From Lathyrus oleraceus (Eukaryota > Streptophyta > Magnoliopsida > Fabales > Fabaceae): DNA of 64,000 bases. Location of the stretch: NCBI RefSeq assembly GCF_024323335.1, contig NC_066583.1, forward strand, positions 15,094,665 to 15,158,664, in the 5' to 3' direction. How positions within the stretch are numbered: position 1 is the stretch's first letter; each line of letters opens with the position of its first letter. Below, piece after piece: positions 20,032-32,046 of the stretch. Below the pieces are notes generated by a model. The model was not told the origin of the DNA. It made no database searches and saw nothing but the letters and a program-made list of their open reading frames with translations. A program made the position numbers and the translations under genes.

Positions 20032-20646
20032 CTCATAGGAGCTCCTTGATAAGATAACTTTGACAATGTTGACTTTGGAAGCACATTGAGTGACGGTGTC
20101 AACTAGCACATTTGACAAAGCATCTTCTTTACAATTCATCAAAATGTGCAAAGCCAGATTGTGATTTCTTCCCTCCTTAGGGAGTTCTTCATCACAAAAG
20201 CTCAAATTATTGTATGAAGTGATGTTAGCCACAATGTGATCAAGTTGATCCACAGTAACATCCTGCTCCACATATGCCTGTTCAAGAACTCTTTGTAGTG
20301 ATTCTCTGTGTGCTTCGGAATTCAAAAGTAGAGACAGCACGAAAATCTTAGAGGGGGTCTGGAGCAACTGCTCAACCACGTTAAATTCACTCCTCTTGAT
20401 CAGTCGAAGCACCTCATCATCATCAATATTGGCTTTCAAATTGCTGGATTCACCAGAATTATCTCTTGAACAACCAACCGGATCTACAATAGGCACCTCC
20501 GCCTTCTTACCAACAATCAACTCTTCTTTATTCTCCGGGAACACCGGTCCAAAAACTGGACCACTACGGGTCACCTTTGTAACGTTTGCAATGCTCACCA
20601 CTGAACTGGTCGTAGGCAACGGGACCTCTTGACCATTCTCCATCAT
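20032..20646 (-). CDS. Ogre gag-protease junction with protease active site
   Basis: The frame is open for about 180 codons with the Ogre pattern EFNVVEQLLQTPSKIFVLSL, LLNSEAHRESLQRVLEQAYV and NNLSFCDEELP. The active site starts as NVLVDT near residue 186; a one-base shift near 20100 moves the continuation (LPKSTLSKL) to another frame. Everything beyond 20031 in the open frame belongs to the solo LTR. The protease is therefore broken both by the shift and by the insertion. Confidence 0.78.
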
Positions 20647-20745
20647 CGTAGCATTGTATTAATACGGTACAACCTTATTAGATGCATACGGGACTGGGCC
20701 CTCTAACCGTATTACCAACGGCTAAACTGATCTATTGTTGACGTT

Positions 20746-21367
20746 CTAGTTATTACTGCTATCATGCTGAATTACCAACCGCTTTGGTTGCTTAAAAACG
20801 GGTACAATGACATTAACATCGTCATCTATATGACGAGATTGAACAATCTGAATCATGCCTTCATCCATCAGACGCTGGATGTCCCTTTTCACTATAACAC
20901 ACCCATTTGGGTTCACGCTACAAATATCACAACCATCGTGATCATGTTCACAGTCACTCACCAAACAGATATCTTTATGCATTTGCACCAAAGATCTTCG
21001 GATAAACCGGACATCAAAAACTTTGAATTCACATGGACAGTTGTCCACCATGTTCACTGAAGCATTCCCATGAGCGAGCAAAGGATTAGCTTTCACATTA
21101 GGCGCGCAGTCTTCAAAAGACACCATGCCACTCTTCATAAGCTTTTGTACCTCATACTTCAGCGGATAACTATTCTCAATATCGTGCCCAAGTGCACCCT
21201 GGTGAAAAGCACAACGAATTTCGGGTTTATACCACAAAGGAAGTGGTTCTGGGATCTGCGATGGATTCCTCGGTTAAATCAAATTTTTGAGGACTAATGA
21301 TGGGTACAGTTCTACATATGACATAGGAATCGGGTCAAAAGAGACCTTCTTCCTCTCGAAGTTCTGT
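20746..21367 (-). CDS. Ogre gag C-terminal part with CHHC-like motif
   Basis: The longest open piece is 20746-21237. The Ogre zinc-knuckle-like motif reads CAFHQGALGHDIENS near residues 9-23, with the final Cys replaced by Ser. Conserved blocks DCAPNVKANPLLAHG and CPCEFKVFD follow. The same protein continues upstream to 21367 (FDPIPMSYVELYPSLV) past one stop near 21270, then meets the LTR at 21368. The gag N-terminus is missing. Confidence 0.75.
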
Positions 21368-24300
21368 TGTTGGGACCCTCATGTTTAAGAGCATAACCAA
21401 GGATTGATCCACAATGTCTCTAAGCATCATATATAAGTCCCATTGATCTCTACATGTTATTTTGATCAAGTTTTCTTCAAGAGTTTGGAGTTGATTTGCC
21501 TTGGAAACCCTAGTTTGTCTAAGTATCCTGAGTAACTTCTTCAACAAGCTTCCTCAACAATTGATCAAATTTATAAAGGTACACTCTAAAATTCATCATC
21601 TTATGCATATTTTATCTACCATGATCCTAAAAAGTCAAGAGAATTGCAAGTTAGCAAGTTGGTTGATGGTGGTTGGCCAGATGAATTCATCTGATCAAAA
21701 CTGGGTCTCCCTAGACCCTATCTCATACAAATTTCACCATATGAAAATGATTCAAAGAGAAACTTTATTATAAATGACATTCCAAACAACTTTCATGTTG
21801 AGGTCTAGATCTAATTTTGCTTGGAAAGTTATTTTCTATGTTGAAACATTATACGTCATTTTGTCTAAACCCTAATTTAAAAGTCAACTTCCCAAGACCA
21901 TAACTTGCTCATTTTTTATGATATGAAAGATTTCCAAGTATCACAATCAAATTCAAGATGTCTACTTCAAAGTTTATGTTTTGAGTGAAAGCTAAATCAA
22001 CTTTTATGAGCATGTGATATGAGGATACATTATAGGTCATTTTGGACCAATACCATTGAACAAGTGATTTTCCTCAACTTCAAAAATGCATAACTCTCTC
22101 ATTTTAAATCCAAATTATGTCACATTGGTTACCATTTTGAAGGTATTTTAAATGGCTACAACTTTCATGAAGACACTTTTCTCACTTGGAGCTCACATAA
22201 AAAGTTTAGTAAGGTGGACCATTGAGGTATATGACTTGACACTTAGAAAAACTTTCAACATGTTAAAATTTTCAGACTTCCACCTCAAAATTCACCTTGA
22301 TCCAAGTTCCAAATGGAAAAGTGTTCAACAAAAGAGTTGTTCCTCTTGATCTAAGCTTTCCAAAGAGTACTAATTAATTCATTTTGGACCAAGTTTGCTA
22401 GGGTTGCACATGGTTTTAACAGGCCTGCATCATTGGTGGAAATCAAAGTTCAATTGATCACATAACATTGCCTTGCCATTCAAGCTTCATTCCAACCTAA
22501 TTTCAGATGCATTTGGACCTAATTGGATTGCTTCATGGGCCTGTACACGCCCATGCAAGCTTGTGTATGACTTTGCCAAATTTGGAAGAAAATTCAAGTG
22601 TGAAAATAACACTCCCAATTGCTATAAATATGGACCCTCTGAGCTCATTTGAGAGGATCCTTGCGCGCCAGCTTTGCCCCCTCTCTTCAAACCCTCACAA
22701 TTCAAAGGAAAACCTGATAGTTTTCACTTGAAAATTGAGTTTGAATCTCACTGTTTGGAGATTCAAAAACTCCAGGATCCAAAGTTTCTTTCCATTCCTA
22801 ATCCACTTCTGCAAGTCATTGGAGCAAGATCAAACAAGAATTGAAGCAAGGAAGAGCAAGTTCTGCACATCATTAAAGGTATTTTCCAGAATTTTTCTTC
22901 TCTTCGATTCTCACTCAATTCTCATCAATTCTCTTGGATCTTTGGTTGTCTGAAGTCCTACCAATGTAGGCAAGAAGATTGAGTTGCTTTGAGGTCAAAT
23001 CGAAGCAACTCAGTTGACACACCTCAAAATTCAACTCCTCATATCTTTCTATATATTTGGATTTAGTTGAAACTGAGGTCAGATTCGTGCTCTACGCCAT
23101 TTTTTCTTTCAAATAATGTCCTCCTTTTTCATTTATGTGATGGTGATGACTGAACCAGTCCGACAAGGTTCGCCTGAGAAGGTGACCGGAGGTTTAATGC
23201 CGGTGATGTGTTGGACAAGTTCTGAGCCACATGATCAATTCAAAATGTTTTAATATCATGTGTTGCTTGTAAATACCACTTGTGTTACACGTTGACTAGT
23301 GACTATGGTGGAAAGCACGTTGAGGACCACTTGATCTGCCACCTCAATTAATGAGGGAGATCAGGTGGTCCACGTTTTTTGGTATTTATTGATTTTCATT
23401 TTATTCCTTTGATTTTCATTAATTCATATTAATTTTAATATTGATCCAAAAAATATGAGAGTTTCAGCAAAAAAATTTAAATAAAATCCTCTTCCATATT
23501 TTGAATTAAAATTATTTTTTGGATCATTATTAATATTTTTCATGATTTAATTGATTTTGTGATTATTTTTAATTGTTTAAAAATACTATTAAGTCTCTAA
23601 AAATCCTGAATTTTTTTCTCCAAGGTCCTTTGACCTTGTTTGACCTATGATAAATCTCATGGCCATTTCTTTGGTGTTTTGATGAGATTTTAGGAATTTG
23701 ACAAACCATATTTAATTTAATGCATTATTTTTAGTATTTTTAAATTGAATAAATGCCAAATAATTGTGTTGAGCCATTTTGATTGTTTGTATAAGTTTGA
23801 GTTATGTTGTTGGGCCTTGGTCAAGGTTGATTTGACTTTGCTAGGTTAAGATCATTGGATTTAGGGGATTGATGGAATGTACATTCCATCTCCCAAAATG
23901 AATGAATGATCTTAATTTGGTAAAAGTCCTCCTTTGTCCAATTTGAGTTTTATCCATTTCCCCTCCCTCTTCATCTCATTCTCATTCTTTATGCATTCAT
24001 GTCATGGTCCTATGATATCTCTACATCCTAAGGCTAGTTGATTGCAAAATCAACATAAGTATGGATGAGATTAGGCCACCACTTTTGCATATTCTTTTTG
24101 TGTGTGATATGTTTCATGAGCATAGTCCATTATACTATGTCTCTAACATGCATTAACACCAAGATTCTATTGCCCGACCTCAAATAGTTGTGACTTCTAC
24201 ATAAGTCCAATTACGATTGCTTAACATAGCGCTAAATTTTTTACACAAAAGGCATAACATTCTAGTTAGTGAGATTGTAAGTCTCCCCTCTTTCATGGTA

Positions 24301-24842
24301 TTGCATGGAAACTTGGCCTTTTTACCTTCCTTTGGAAGATGTCTTGGTTCAAGGATCCATGCTTGTGATAAGTGGGTTGAGTATTCTCCAAAGAATGACT
24401 TAAAATAAAAGGCAAAAGAAATACTAACTTCTAACTCATTAATAACTAACATTTAATTTCAAATCATTTATTTTAATGCACTGTATTTTTAAAGCCTTAT
24501 TCATTTGCCATTATTCATACCATTCTAATTGTTAATGTTAATGTCATTTTTACTTTGTCCACTTGGACCATATTTTGTGATATATTTTGCTTGTGTATAT
24601 TGTGTTCGTTTGTGTGTTCTTTGACATTAATGTACATAATAAAAACCAAAACCATAAAAAACATCTTGTGTGGACTATTGGTTTGATCTGCGACAATTGG
24701 ACTTAGAATTTAGGCAACACTCCCTATGCAAAGGACTTGGCCAATGTCAACTTTGATGTAACCAAGTGCTTGTAATCGGAAACTTCATATGATACATCAT
24801 TAAAGATTCATTTGAGTTCATCTACAACATGATCATTATGGC
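21368..24842 (+). repeat. Ogre-type LTR, plus orientation, right end missing
   Basis: Ogre gag homology stops at about 21367 and a long non-coding unit begins TGTTGGGACCC. It shares blocks in the same order with the LTR at 53412-58265: the CAACTTCCCAAGA block (21889/54200), a block around the CAGGCCC/CACGCCC palindrome (22540/54860), and the unit TTGTGACTTCTACATAAGTCC (24188/56686). It lacks the conserved R-U5 end and meets the copia LTR remnant near 24842-24854. The left border is approximate. Confidence 0.7.
22623..22630 (+). promoter_or_regulatory. TATA box of the 21368 LTR
   Basis: TATAAATA lies about 1.25 kb into the LTR, at the place equivalent to the TATA box of the 53412 LTR, and supports plus orientation. 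Confidence 0.45.
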
Positions 24843-24853
24843 GACTCTTGTTA

Positions 24854-25114
24854 TATGATCATCAATCTATATACATAATAGTCTTAATGTTTTAATGTTA
24901 TCCCACTTCACAACAAAGCTCGAATATGGATACTTTAAGAATAATGCCCTTATGTTTAATGGGATCTCATGATCAAGTCTCACTTAATACATTAAATAGA
25001 CTAGCTATTCTAGGGACTTTATTAAACAAACATAATAAAGAAAAGCCTTTTTATTATTAATAAATAATTAGATACAAGTACCAAAAGTATTGGCCTCTAG
25101 GGATTACACCAACA
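24854..25114 (-). repeat. Truncated 3' LTR of the copia element
   Basis: From 25114 leftward it aligns with the first 260 bases of the 5' LTR, then similarity stops near 24854 and Ogre-type LTR sequence begins. About 1.1 kb of this LTR is missing, probably by deletion. Confidence 0.82.
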
Positions 25115-25124
25115 ATCTCCCACT
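25115..25124 (-). promoter_or_regulatory. Polypurine tract of the copia element
   Basis: The minus strand reads AGTGGGAGAT directly before the TGTTGG start of the 3' LTR. This is the plus-strand priming site. Confidence 0.8.
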
Positions 25125-25188
25125 AGCACTATAGCCAATCAGGCATACCCCTAATACCCATAGATCTAGTATGGCTATCATGCTTCTG

Positions 25189-25548
25189 CTAGGCAGGAGA
25201 TTTTGTCAGCGGGTCAGCAATATTGTCAAGCTTAGGTACTCTGCATATTTTCACATCTCCTCTATCTATTATCTCTCGAATGAGGTGATAACGCCTAAGT
25301 ATGTGTTTGGATCGTTGGTGAGATATAGGCTCCTTAGCTTGTGCGATAGCACCATTGTTATCACAATAGAGATCAATGGGGTCCATAATGCTAGGAACTA
25401 TACCAAGTTCACTAATGAACTTTTTGATCCAAACAACTTCCTTTGCTGCACTTGAGGAAGCAATATACTCGGCCTCGGTTGTAGAATCAGCAATTGTATC
25501 TTGCTTTGAACTTTTCCAGCTCACAACACCACCATTTAAGTAGAACAC
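25189..25548 (-). CDS. Copia RNase H
   Basis: This 119-residue frame has the copia RNase H hallmarks: [23 protein letters not shown] with the catalytic Glu, [11 protein letters not shown] with the Asp, and [13 protein letters not shown]. It ends [10 protein letters not shown], the usual C-terminus, about 75 bases before the polypurine tract. The N-terminal third lies upstream toward 25670 behind a stop. Confidence 0.9.
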   Translation of the reverse strand: MFYLNGGVVSWKSSKQDTIADSTTEAEYIASSSAAKEVVWIKKFISELGIVPSIMDPIDLYCDNNGAIAQAKEPISHQRSKHILRRYHLIREIIDRGDVKICRVPKLDNIADPLTKSPA

Positions 25549-25678
25549 ATAACCAGATTGCGATCTAAAGTCATCCTTATCTGTCTGGAAGCTAGCATCG
25601 GTGTATCCAATTACAGCAAGCTCTTCCTAACCTCCATATATCAAGAATGAGTCCTTAGTCCTTCTCAAATACTTAATG

Positions 25679-26859
25679 TGTTGGTTCTATGTGTTGGCAG
25701 CAATTTTGGTAAAATAAAGAGAGTTCACAAGATGTTATGTGTGATGTCTTAACATAAGATATCCTATGTACCTACTGGAGTTCAAGAACATAATCATGCA
25801 GGATTGTTTCAGAATGTCATATGCAATGCCATGGATTCTGATATTGTGTTCCTGCTGGAGTTGAAATGAAAAACATAATTTTGCAGGACTGTATCAGGAT
25901 GTCATACACGATGTCATGACACCTGATGTCTCTGTGTACCTGCTGGAAGCTATAAAAGGAAATATGGAAATATGCAGGATTTTTTCAGGATGTCAGACCC
26001 GATGTCATGACATCCTGTACACAGAACATTCAGTATGAATGTCTGGTGTTTTATCATTGCACAATTAATGGCAATCTATGTATGATTGAAGATCTGATTA
26101 GCTGGCGCATTCAATCATGGATTACAACCTGATTTACTTATTTTCCAAGAAGATCTAACCAGTTGTTATGAAAAGATTTAATTGGAAAATAGATTTAGGG
26201 TTTTCAAGATGTCCAAGCCCAGCTGAAAGCTTCTATAAAAAGGGACTTAGAAAACCTGTTTTATAACACAACCAATACTAAGCGAAATATAGAGAGAGAG
26301 CTAGGGTTTGTGTTCTGTTTAGTCGTGAGACTTGTAAGCCATTCAAGTCATCTTTTGATGATTGAATTGGACTGATTTGTGATTGTAATTTGTCACTCTA
26401 AAGCTGTTAAGCAAGAGTGTGTGTCTACTTGTTCAAAGATGTGAAGTAAGATCAAGTGTGTGTCTTCTTGATTGAAACTGTGAAGTAAAATCAAGACTGT
26501 GTTATTGAAAAGTGTTTTCTTTTCTCAAGGGATTGTTGTTTAAGATCACAGGTGTGTTTGTAGGGAAGTGAGTGGGTTCTCATATCTAAGAGTGCTTAGG
26601 TAGAAATTGCACGGGTAGAGATTAGGTGAGAAAGACTGTAACTGGTTGAAGTGTACGGAGAGTCTTTGAACTGATTTTATTTTAGTGAATTTCCTTCCTG
26701 GCTTGGTAGCCCCCAGATGTAGGTGAGTTGGACCGAACTGGGTTAACAATTGCTTGTGTCTCTTGCATTACTATTCTCTATTTTTATCCTATTTGCATTA
26801 CTCAGATATTAGTGTCGTGACATTACCTTCGACATCTCATATCTGATACCAGAATTTCA
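25679..26859 (+). mobile_element. Solo LTR, SIRE/Maximus-like copia, TSD TAATG
   Basis: The 1181-bp unit starts TGTTGGTTC and ends CAGAATTTCA, with TAATG on both sides (25674-25678 and 26860-26864). It has several GGATGTCA..ATGTCATGACATC repeats in the first 350 bases and a TATA box at 26234, so orientation is plus. The interrupted copia sequence resumes cleanly on both sides. The family name is from memory of the ends and is less certain than the LTR call. Confidence 0.88.
26234..26243 (+). promoter_or_regulatory. TATA box of the 25679 LTR
   Basis: TATAAAAAGG occurs 555 bases into the solo LTR, followed within 60 bases by an A-rich transcribed region and a GAGAGAGAG tract. Confidence 0.55.
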
Positions 26860-27159
26860 TAATGATATTCTTGACAGCTACCCAATGAGCATCATCGGGA
26901 TCAGATTGGTACCTAGTTGTCGAACTTAAAGCATACGAGACATTTGGTGAGTACATAACATGGCATACATCATAGATTCTATTGCAGATGCATATGGAAT
27001 CTTATTCATGCGATCCCTTTATTCCTTAGTTTAAGGGGATTGTGTTTTTGATAGACATAAGCCATGTTGCATAGGTATGCATCCTTTCTTGGAATCATGC
27101 ATATTAAAGCGTCTCAGTAGTTTGTCTATGTACGTACTCTGACTTAGGCCAAACAATTT

Positions 27160-27435
27160 TTATGATCTATCTCTACAGATCCTGATTCCTAATATATATG
27201 TTGTTTCACCTAGGTCTTTCATAGAAAAGCATTTCTCCAACCAAGTCTTTACTTGTTGTGGGGTAGGGACATCGTTTCCAATGAGTAATATGTCATCTAC
27301 ATATAATACTAGGAAGAAGACCATGCTCCCACTAACCTTCTTGTAGACACAAGGCTTATCTTCATTCTTGGTGAATCCATATTGTTTTACTGTTTCATCA
27401 AAACAAAGATTCCAACTTCTTGAAGCTTGCTTCAA
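27160..27435 (-). CDS. Copia reverse transcriptase, YVDD part
   Basis: The frame begins MKQASRSWN, the conserved copia RT motif, and contains the YVDD box at residues 45-48 followed by DILLIGND. It ends in CFSMKDLGETTYILGI and a stop. The sequence from 27160 to 26865 is the RT-RNase H linker, broken by stops. Confidence 0.88.
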   Translation of the reverse strand: MKQASRSWNLCFDETVKQYGFTKNEDKPCVYKKVSGSMVFFLVLYVDDILLIGNDVPTPQQVKTWLEKCFSMKDLGETTYILGIRICRDRS

Positions 27436-27477
27436 TCCATAGATTGATCTCTGTAACTTGCATATCTTTTGGGCTTC

Positions 27478-27906
27478 TTAGGGTATGTCAAATCCTTCAG
27501 GTTGTGTCATGTACATATCCTCAAGAAGATTCCCATTAAGAAAAGTAGTTTTGACATCCATCTGCCATATTTCATAATCATGATATGTAGCAATAGCAAG
27601 TAAAATCCGAATAAATTTAAGCATTGCAACTGGTGAAAAGGTTTCATCATGGTCAACCCCATGAATTTGTTTACATCCTTTTGCAAACAGTCTTGTCTTA
27701 TAGGTATGTACCTTACCATCCATGTCATTCTTCTTTTTGAAGACCCACTTGCATCCTATAGGGTTAACTCCTACAGGAGGCTCTTCCATAGTCCAAACCT
27801 GGTTTGTGTACATGGAATCCATTTCAAATTTCATGGCTTCTAGCCACTTCTCAGACTTAGGATCAGTTATGGCCTCTTGGTAGGTCACAGGCTCATCTTG
27901 ATCCAT
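27478..27906 (-). CDS. Copia reverse transcriptase, N-terminal part
   Basis: This 142-residue frame shows the copia RT start (EPVTYQEAI, WLEAMKFEMDSM, NPIGCKWVFKKK) and the first catalytic block WQMDVKTTFLNGNL near residue 118. It ends at a stop after the PEGF motif. The next RT piece starts 40 bases further on. Confidence 0.87.
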   Translation of the reverse strand: MDQDEPVTYQEAITDPKSEKWLEAMKFEMDSMYTNQVWTMEEPPVGVNPIGCKWVFKKKNDMDGKVHTYKTRLFAKGCKQIHGVDHDETFSPVAMLKFIRILLAIATYHDYEIWQMDVKTTFLNGNLLEDMYMTQPEGFDIP

Positions 27907-27996
27907 GAGTAATACATCACCTTGATCAGTTATGAGATGTTCATATCTCTCAGGTAGGTGACGTATCTTGCTTGACCTATGTTGGTCTTGTTCTAC

Positions 27997-28311
27997 TTAA
28001 GCAGGTTGCTCTTCCACAGCTACTTGTGTTTCCTGCTCTAATTCCTCCATAGGTGTATCAATGCTTTGTGATTCTTGAATTTCTTCAAGCTCTACTTTCC
28101 TCCCACTGATTCCTTTGGAAATAAAATCCATTTCTAGGAAGACTCCATTTTGAGCGACAAACACTTTGCCCTCAGAAGGATTGTAGAAGTAATACCCTCT
28201 TGTTTCTTTAGGATACCCTGCAAATAAGCATTTGTCAGACTTGGGCTCAAGCTTAGTTGAAATTTTTCGTTTCACATGAACTTCGCCACCCCAAATCTTT
28301 ATGTAATACAT
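27997..28311 (-). CDS. Copia integrase C-terminal region
   Basis: This 104-residue frame starts at YYIKIWGGEVHVKRK and includes SDKCLFAGYPKETRGYYFYNP, the GKY-like C-terminal region of copia integrases. It is followed by an acidic linker to RT. It is separated from RT by about 90 bases containing a stop. Confidence 0.72.
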   Translation of the reverse strand: MYYIKIWGGEVHVKRKISTKLEPKSDKCLFAGYPKETRGYYFYNPSEGKVFVAQNGVFLEMDFISKGISGRKVELEEIQESQSIDTPMEELEQETQVAVEEQPA

Positions 28312-28647
28312 ATGTGGTTTCTTACCACTTCATATCTCATATGGTGTCTTCTCAACCTTTTTGGATGGAACACGGTTAAGTGTGTAAGCTGATGTCAATA
28401 GTGCATGTCCCTAAAAGGAGTTTGGATGATCGGCGTGACTCATCATGGATCGGACCATGTCTAACAAGGTTCGATTTATTCTCTCAGATATACCGTTCCA
28501 TTGGGGTGTTCCAGGAGGAGTAAGTTGGGATAGAATCCCACACTCTTTCAGATGGTCATCAAACTCTAGGCTTAAATATTCACCACCTCGATTTGATCGA
28601 AGAGTTTTAATATTCTTACCTAGTTGGTTTTGTAATTCATTCTTGAA

Positions 28648-29001
28648 TTACTTGAACTTTTCAAAGGACTCTGATTTATGTTTCATTAAATACACATTAC
28701 CATATCTACTGAAATCCTCAGTAAATGTGATGAAGTATTGAAAACCTCCTCTGGCTGGCATGTCTAGTGGTCCACATACATCAGTATGTATGAGGGCCAA
28801 AATATCATTAGCACTTTCGCCTTTTCCTATGAATGGAGACTTTATCATCTTTCCAATTAAACAAGATATGCATGTATCATATGATTCATAATCAAAAGAG
28901 TCCAAGAGTCCATCTTTATGAAGTTTGGAAATGTGTTTCTCATTTATGTGGCCTAATTGACAATGCCAAAGGTAAGTTGGATTTAACTTACTAGGTTTCA
29001 T
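28648..29001 (-). CDS. Copia integrase, zinc finger and first core part
   Basis: This 117-residue frame has the pre-integrase H-H-C-C motif: WHCQLGHINEKH, then CISC. The catalytic core starts with ALIHTDVCGPLD (first Asp) and YFITFTEDFSRYG. The remaining core (28320-28640) is recognisable in fragments but broken by stops and shifts; the plus strand there shows only shadows. Confidence 0.82.
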   Translation of the reverse strand: MKPSKLNPTYLWHCQLGHINEKHISKLHKDGLLDSFDYESYDTCISCLIGKMIKSPFIGKGESANDILALIHTDVCGPLDMPARGGFQYFITFTEDFSRYGNVYLMKHKSESFEKFK

Positions 29002-29306
29002 CCTTTTAGTATTAATGTTATAAATTGGATTTAACTCATTTGTGCAGTAGTATAGAATCTATCATTCAAATAAATGGAGCAACAATTGTTCTTTATTATG
29101 AATGAAAAACCAAACTTGTCTAAACAAGAAACAAAAATAATATTCCTACTAATTGCAGGTACATAATAACAGTTCTCTAACTGAATGATTAAACCACTAG
29201 GTAAACTCAATACATAAGTTCCTATGGCTAAAGCAGCAACCTTTGATCCATTGCCAACTTATAGGTCAACTTCACCTTTTGCCAAATCTCTACTCCTTTT
29301 TAGCCC

Positions 29307-30219
29307 CTACACATTGGTACAAATGTGAGAACCACATCCAGTATCTAATACACATGATGCATAAGTAGATAGATTAATTTCAATAACAAAAATACCTGAA
29401 GTTGAAGTCTCTACTCCATTCTTCTTATCTTCCAGGTACTTTGGGCAGTTTCTCTTCCAGTGTTCGGTCTTACCACAATGGAAGTAGGTGTCATCCTTTG
29501 ATATGCCTACACTAGGCTTCAAAGCAGGAGCAGTGGGTTTAGGTTTGGCAACTTCCTTGCATTTCCCTTTACCACCCTGCTTGGTGGGCCCTTTGTTTTG
29601 TTTCTTTCCATTTCCAATCATCAGAATATACTTCTCTTTTGACTTCAGAAACTGCTCAGCAGTTCTTAACACACCTAGCAGTTTAGGAAGAGATTTATCC
29701 ATATTATTCATGTTGAAATTAAAGACAAATTGATTGAAGCTCTTTGGAAACGATTGCAAGATCAAACCAGTCGCAAGTTCCTTTCCGAGGGGAAAACACA
29801 ACCTCTCAAGGTTCTCCACATACCCAATCATGTTGAGCACATGGGGACCTACAGGGGCTTTGTCAGCTAACTTGCCTCGAAAAAGGGCTTTTGAAACTTC
29901 AAACCATTCCTGCCTTGCCTGCTCTTGATAGAGCATATTCAGGTGTCCGATCATATCGAACGCTGCCATGTTCTCATGTTGCTTTTGCAACTCCGAGTTC
30001 ATGGTAGCTAGCATAAGGCAAGCAACTTCATTGGCATCATCGACATACTTCTTATAAGCATCTTTTTTTTCCTTAGGTGCAGAACTAGGAGGTTCCTCTT
30101 CAAGAACAGGTTTCTCCAAGACATACAACTTGTTATCATGCTTGAGGACAATCCTCAGATTTCGGTGTCAATCTAGAAAATTTGTCCCAGACAATTTTTC
30201 CTTATAAAGGATGGATCGC
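29307..30219 (-). CDS. Copia gag and start of protease
   Basis: The long open frame is 29307-30128. Homology to the gag N-terminus (LSGTNFLD, then NLRIVLKHD) continues upstream to about 30220 through one stop where the family has Trp. The 273-residue frame has the copia gag helical region, then a zinc knuckle near residue 225 in which the first Cys is Tyr (TYFHCGKTEHWKRNCPKY). The protease starts at CVLDTGCGSHIC near the end, with the catalytic DTG kept. Confidence 0.82.
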
Positions 30220-31818
30220 AAAATGTTGTTAGATGTGTTTTTTTCATGGTAATCTACATGAAAAATATGAAATTTTAAGTATCAATAAAATGACATATTT
30301 AATTAGGCCTTTAATTAAATATGCTCCCACTATTTTACTCAAAACAAATGATCCTCACCATTTGATTCAGAAAATTCCGTTGGAAGATTTTCTAGTGGGT
30401 CGAGATCTGCATTTCACTTAGTTTTAAGTCCGCGTAGGCGGATTATACAAAACTAGGTTATTTAGGTAGGAACTGCTTCCAATTGTATCTAATACAACTC
30501 TCGAATATTTTAGTTGGGTGAATAACTCCTTATTCCAATCCATTATATGGATCATTTCCAACTCTTACGTCTAAACGTATATAATCTTATTATAATTTGT
30601 TTAGTTAAGTTTGACCCATTGTTTTAGCAATTAGATATTACAATTATCCCATCGCACCTTACTAATATAGAACATGCACCTCGCGTAGGCGAAACCTACA
30701 TTATTGAATACTAGTTTTGATGAGTGCTAAAACTTGGAAAGCATAAACTTAATATTAAATTTGAGGGAATTTGCAATTACTTTGATCTCACCGGCTTATT
30801 TATCATATAAATCATCTCTCACATGCATCAACATACATTCACATACATCAACATTCATACAAAATGAAACAATTATGGCCCCTAGCATAATTGTTCTCCC
30901 AAGAAAATGAGAGAACCTAAGCTAACCTAATAACGATCTAAGCTTCTCCAAGCAAGATCTTCAAGGTTGTCCTCCTTTAATATTATATTCTTCTCTTTCT
31001 TCATAATATTATATTACATAAAAGAAACTCGTTTTACATACGAGGAAGTGAGATGAAAGAAGAAGTTAAATTAAGAGATTAAAAGAGAGGCACGACACGC
31101 AAGCCGTATTATAAAATCCCAAAAACAAAATAAAGGAAAACTAAGATATAACTGATCACCACAAGACAATAATAATAAACACATTATTATTATTAGTTTA
31201 AATTCTATTAACTAAATAAACCAAATTAAATTTTGGCGATTGATCACACTACGCAGAGTTAGCCGGGGTTCCTCTGCCCGACGCAAAATTTTAATGAACA
31301 ATTCATTTGAAACCGACGTTGTTTTTCGCATCAACACTTGATACTTTAAAGCACAAATCTTGTGCAGTCACAACCCTAATCACATAACTCTTTGACAACG
31401 TAACCCTTGTACTGTCATGAACCCTAATGCAGCAATTTCATACCATCAAACACACCTCGATTGATAATTCAGTATGATTGATCAACATGTCATTGCTTCA
31501 CCATACTAATGTCGGACTCCGAAGCTAATGACCGTTGATCTCTCAAAGGAGTATCAATCATTAAGTGTTTGAATGAACGAAATAGAAACAATATATCATA
31601 TATACCATACTTTGCATCAGAGTTACTTATATCATATATCTAAATTGATCGATCTCATTTGTGTAACCTATGGACGATCGATGTATCGCTGCTTCACCAT
31701 ATTAACGTCGCATTCCAAAGGATAGTCAAAATCAATCATCCAAATTGTACACACATGATGCCAAATTTAATTACTCGTTTATTATTTAATCCATTATGTC
31801 TTTTAATCATATTAATAT
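30220..31818 (-). other. Copia leader without long frame
   Basis: This is the stretch between the nested solo LTR and gag. It is AT-rich and has no credible frame longer than about 60 codons. I see no conserved structure beyond AT-rich runs. It is the untranslated leader of the copia element, whose original distance from the primer-binding site would be about 1.65 kb without the nested LTR. Confidence 0.55.
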
Positions 31819-32036
31819 TGTAACACCCCAAAATTTGCCCTCCTTATTCATGCATTCATTTAGCATTTCATATTGCATTTCATCATGTCAATCAGAATTA
31901 GATCCAAAAAAAAAAAAAACGAAAAAACGAAAAAAATAATAATTAATTAATTAAATAATTAAATAAATAAAATATAATAAAAAATTTTGGACTTGGGTCT
32001 CTCTCATTTGAGCCCACAAAACCATGAAATTCAGTC

Positions 32037-32046
32037 TATAAATACC
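32037..32046 (+). promoter_or_regulatory. TATA box of the 31819 LTR
   Basis: TATAAATACC lies 218 bases into this short LTR, followed by an A/G-rich transcribed region. Confidence 0.55.

Larger units (their letters stand above)
11623..21367 (-). mobile_element. Ogre-type Ty3/gypsy retrotransposon, both ends truncated
   Basis: On the minus strand the order is gag C-terminus, protease, intron, RT, RNase H, archaeal-type RNase H and the start of integrase. The intron between protease and RT and the dual RNase H are known Ogre features. The integrase is cut at 11622 by the Tat element, the protease is split by the solo LTR at 15240-20026, and gag is cut near 21367 by another LTR. All coding blocks contain stops, so it is an old copy. 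Its own LTRs are not identified here; the minus-oriented LTR fragment at 34882-36139 is a possible remnant. Confidence 0.85.
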
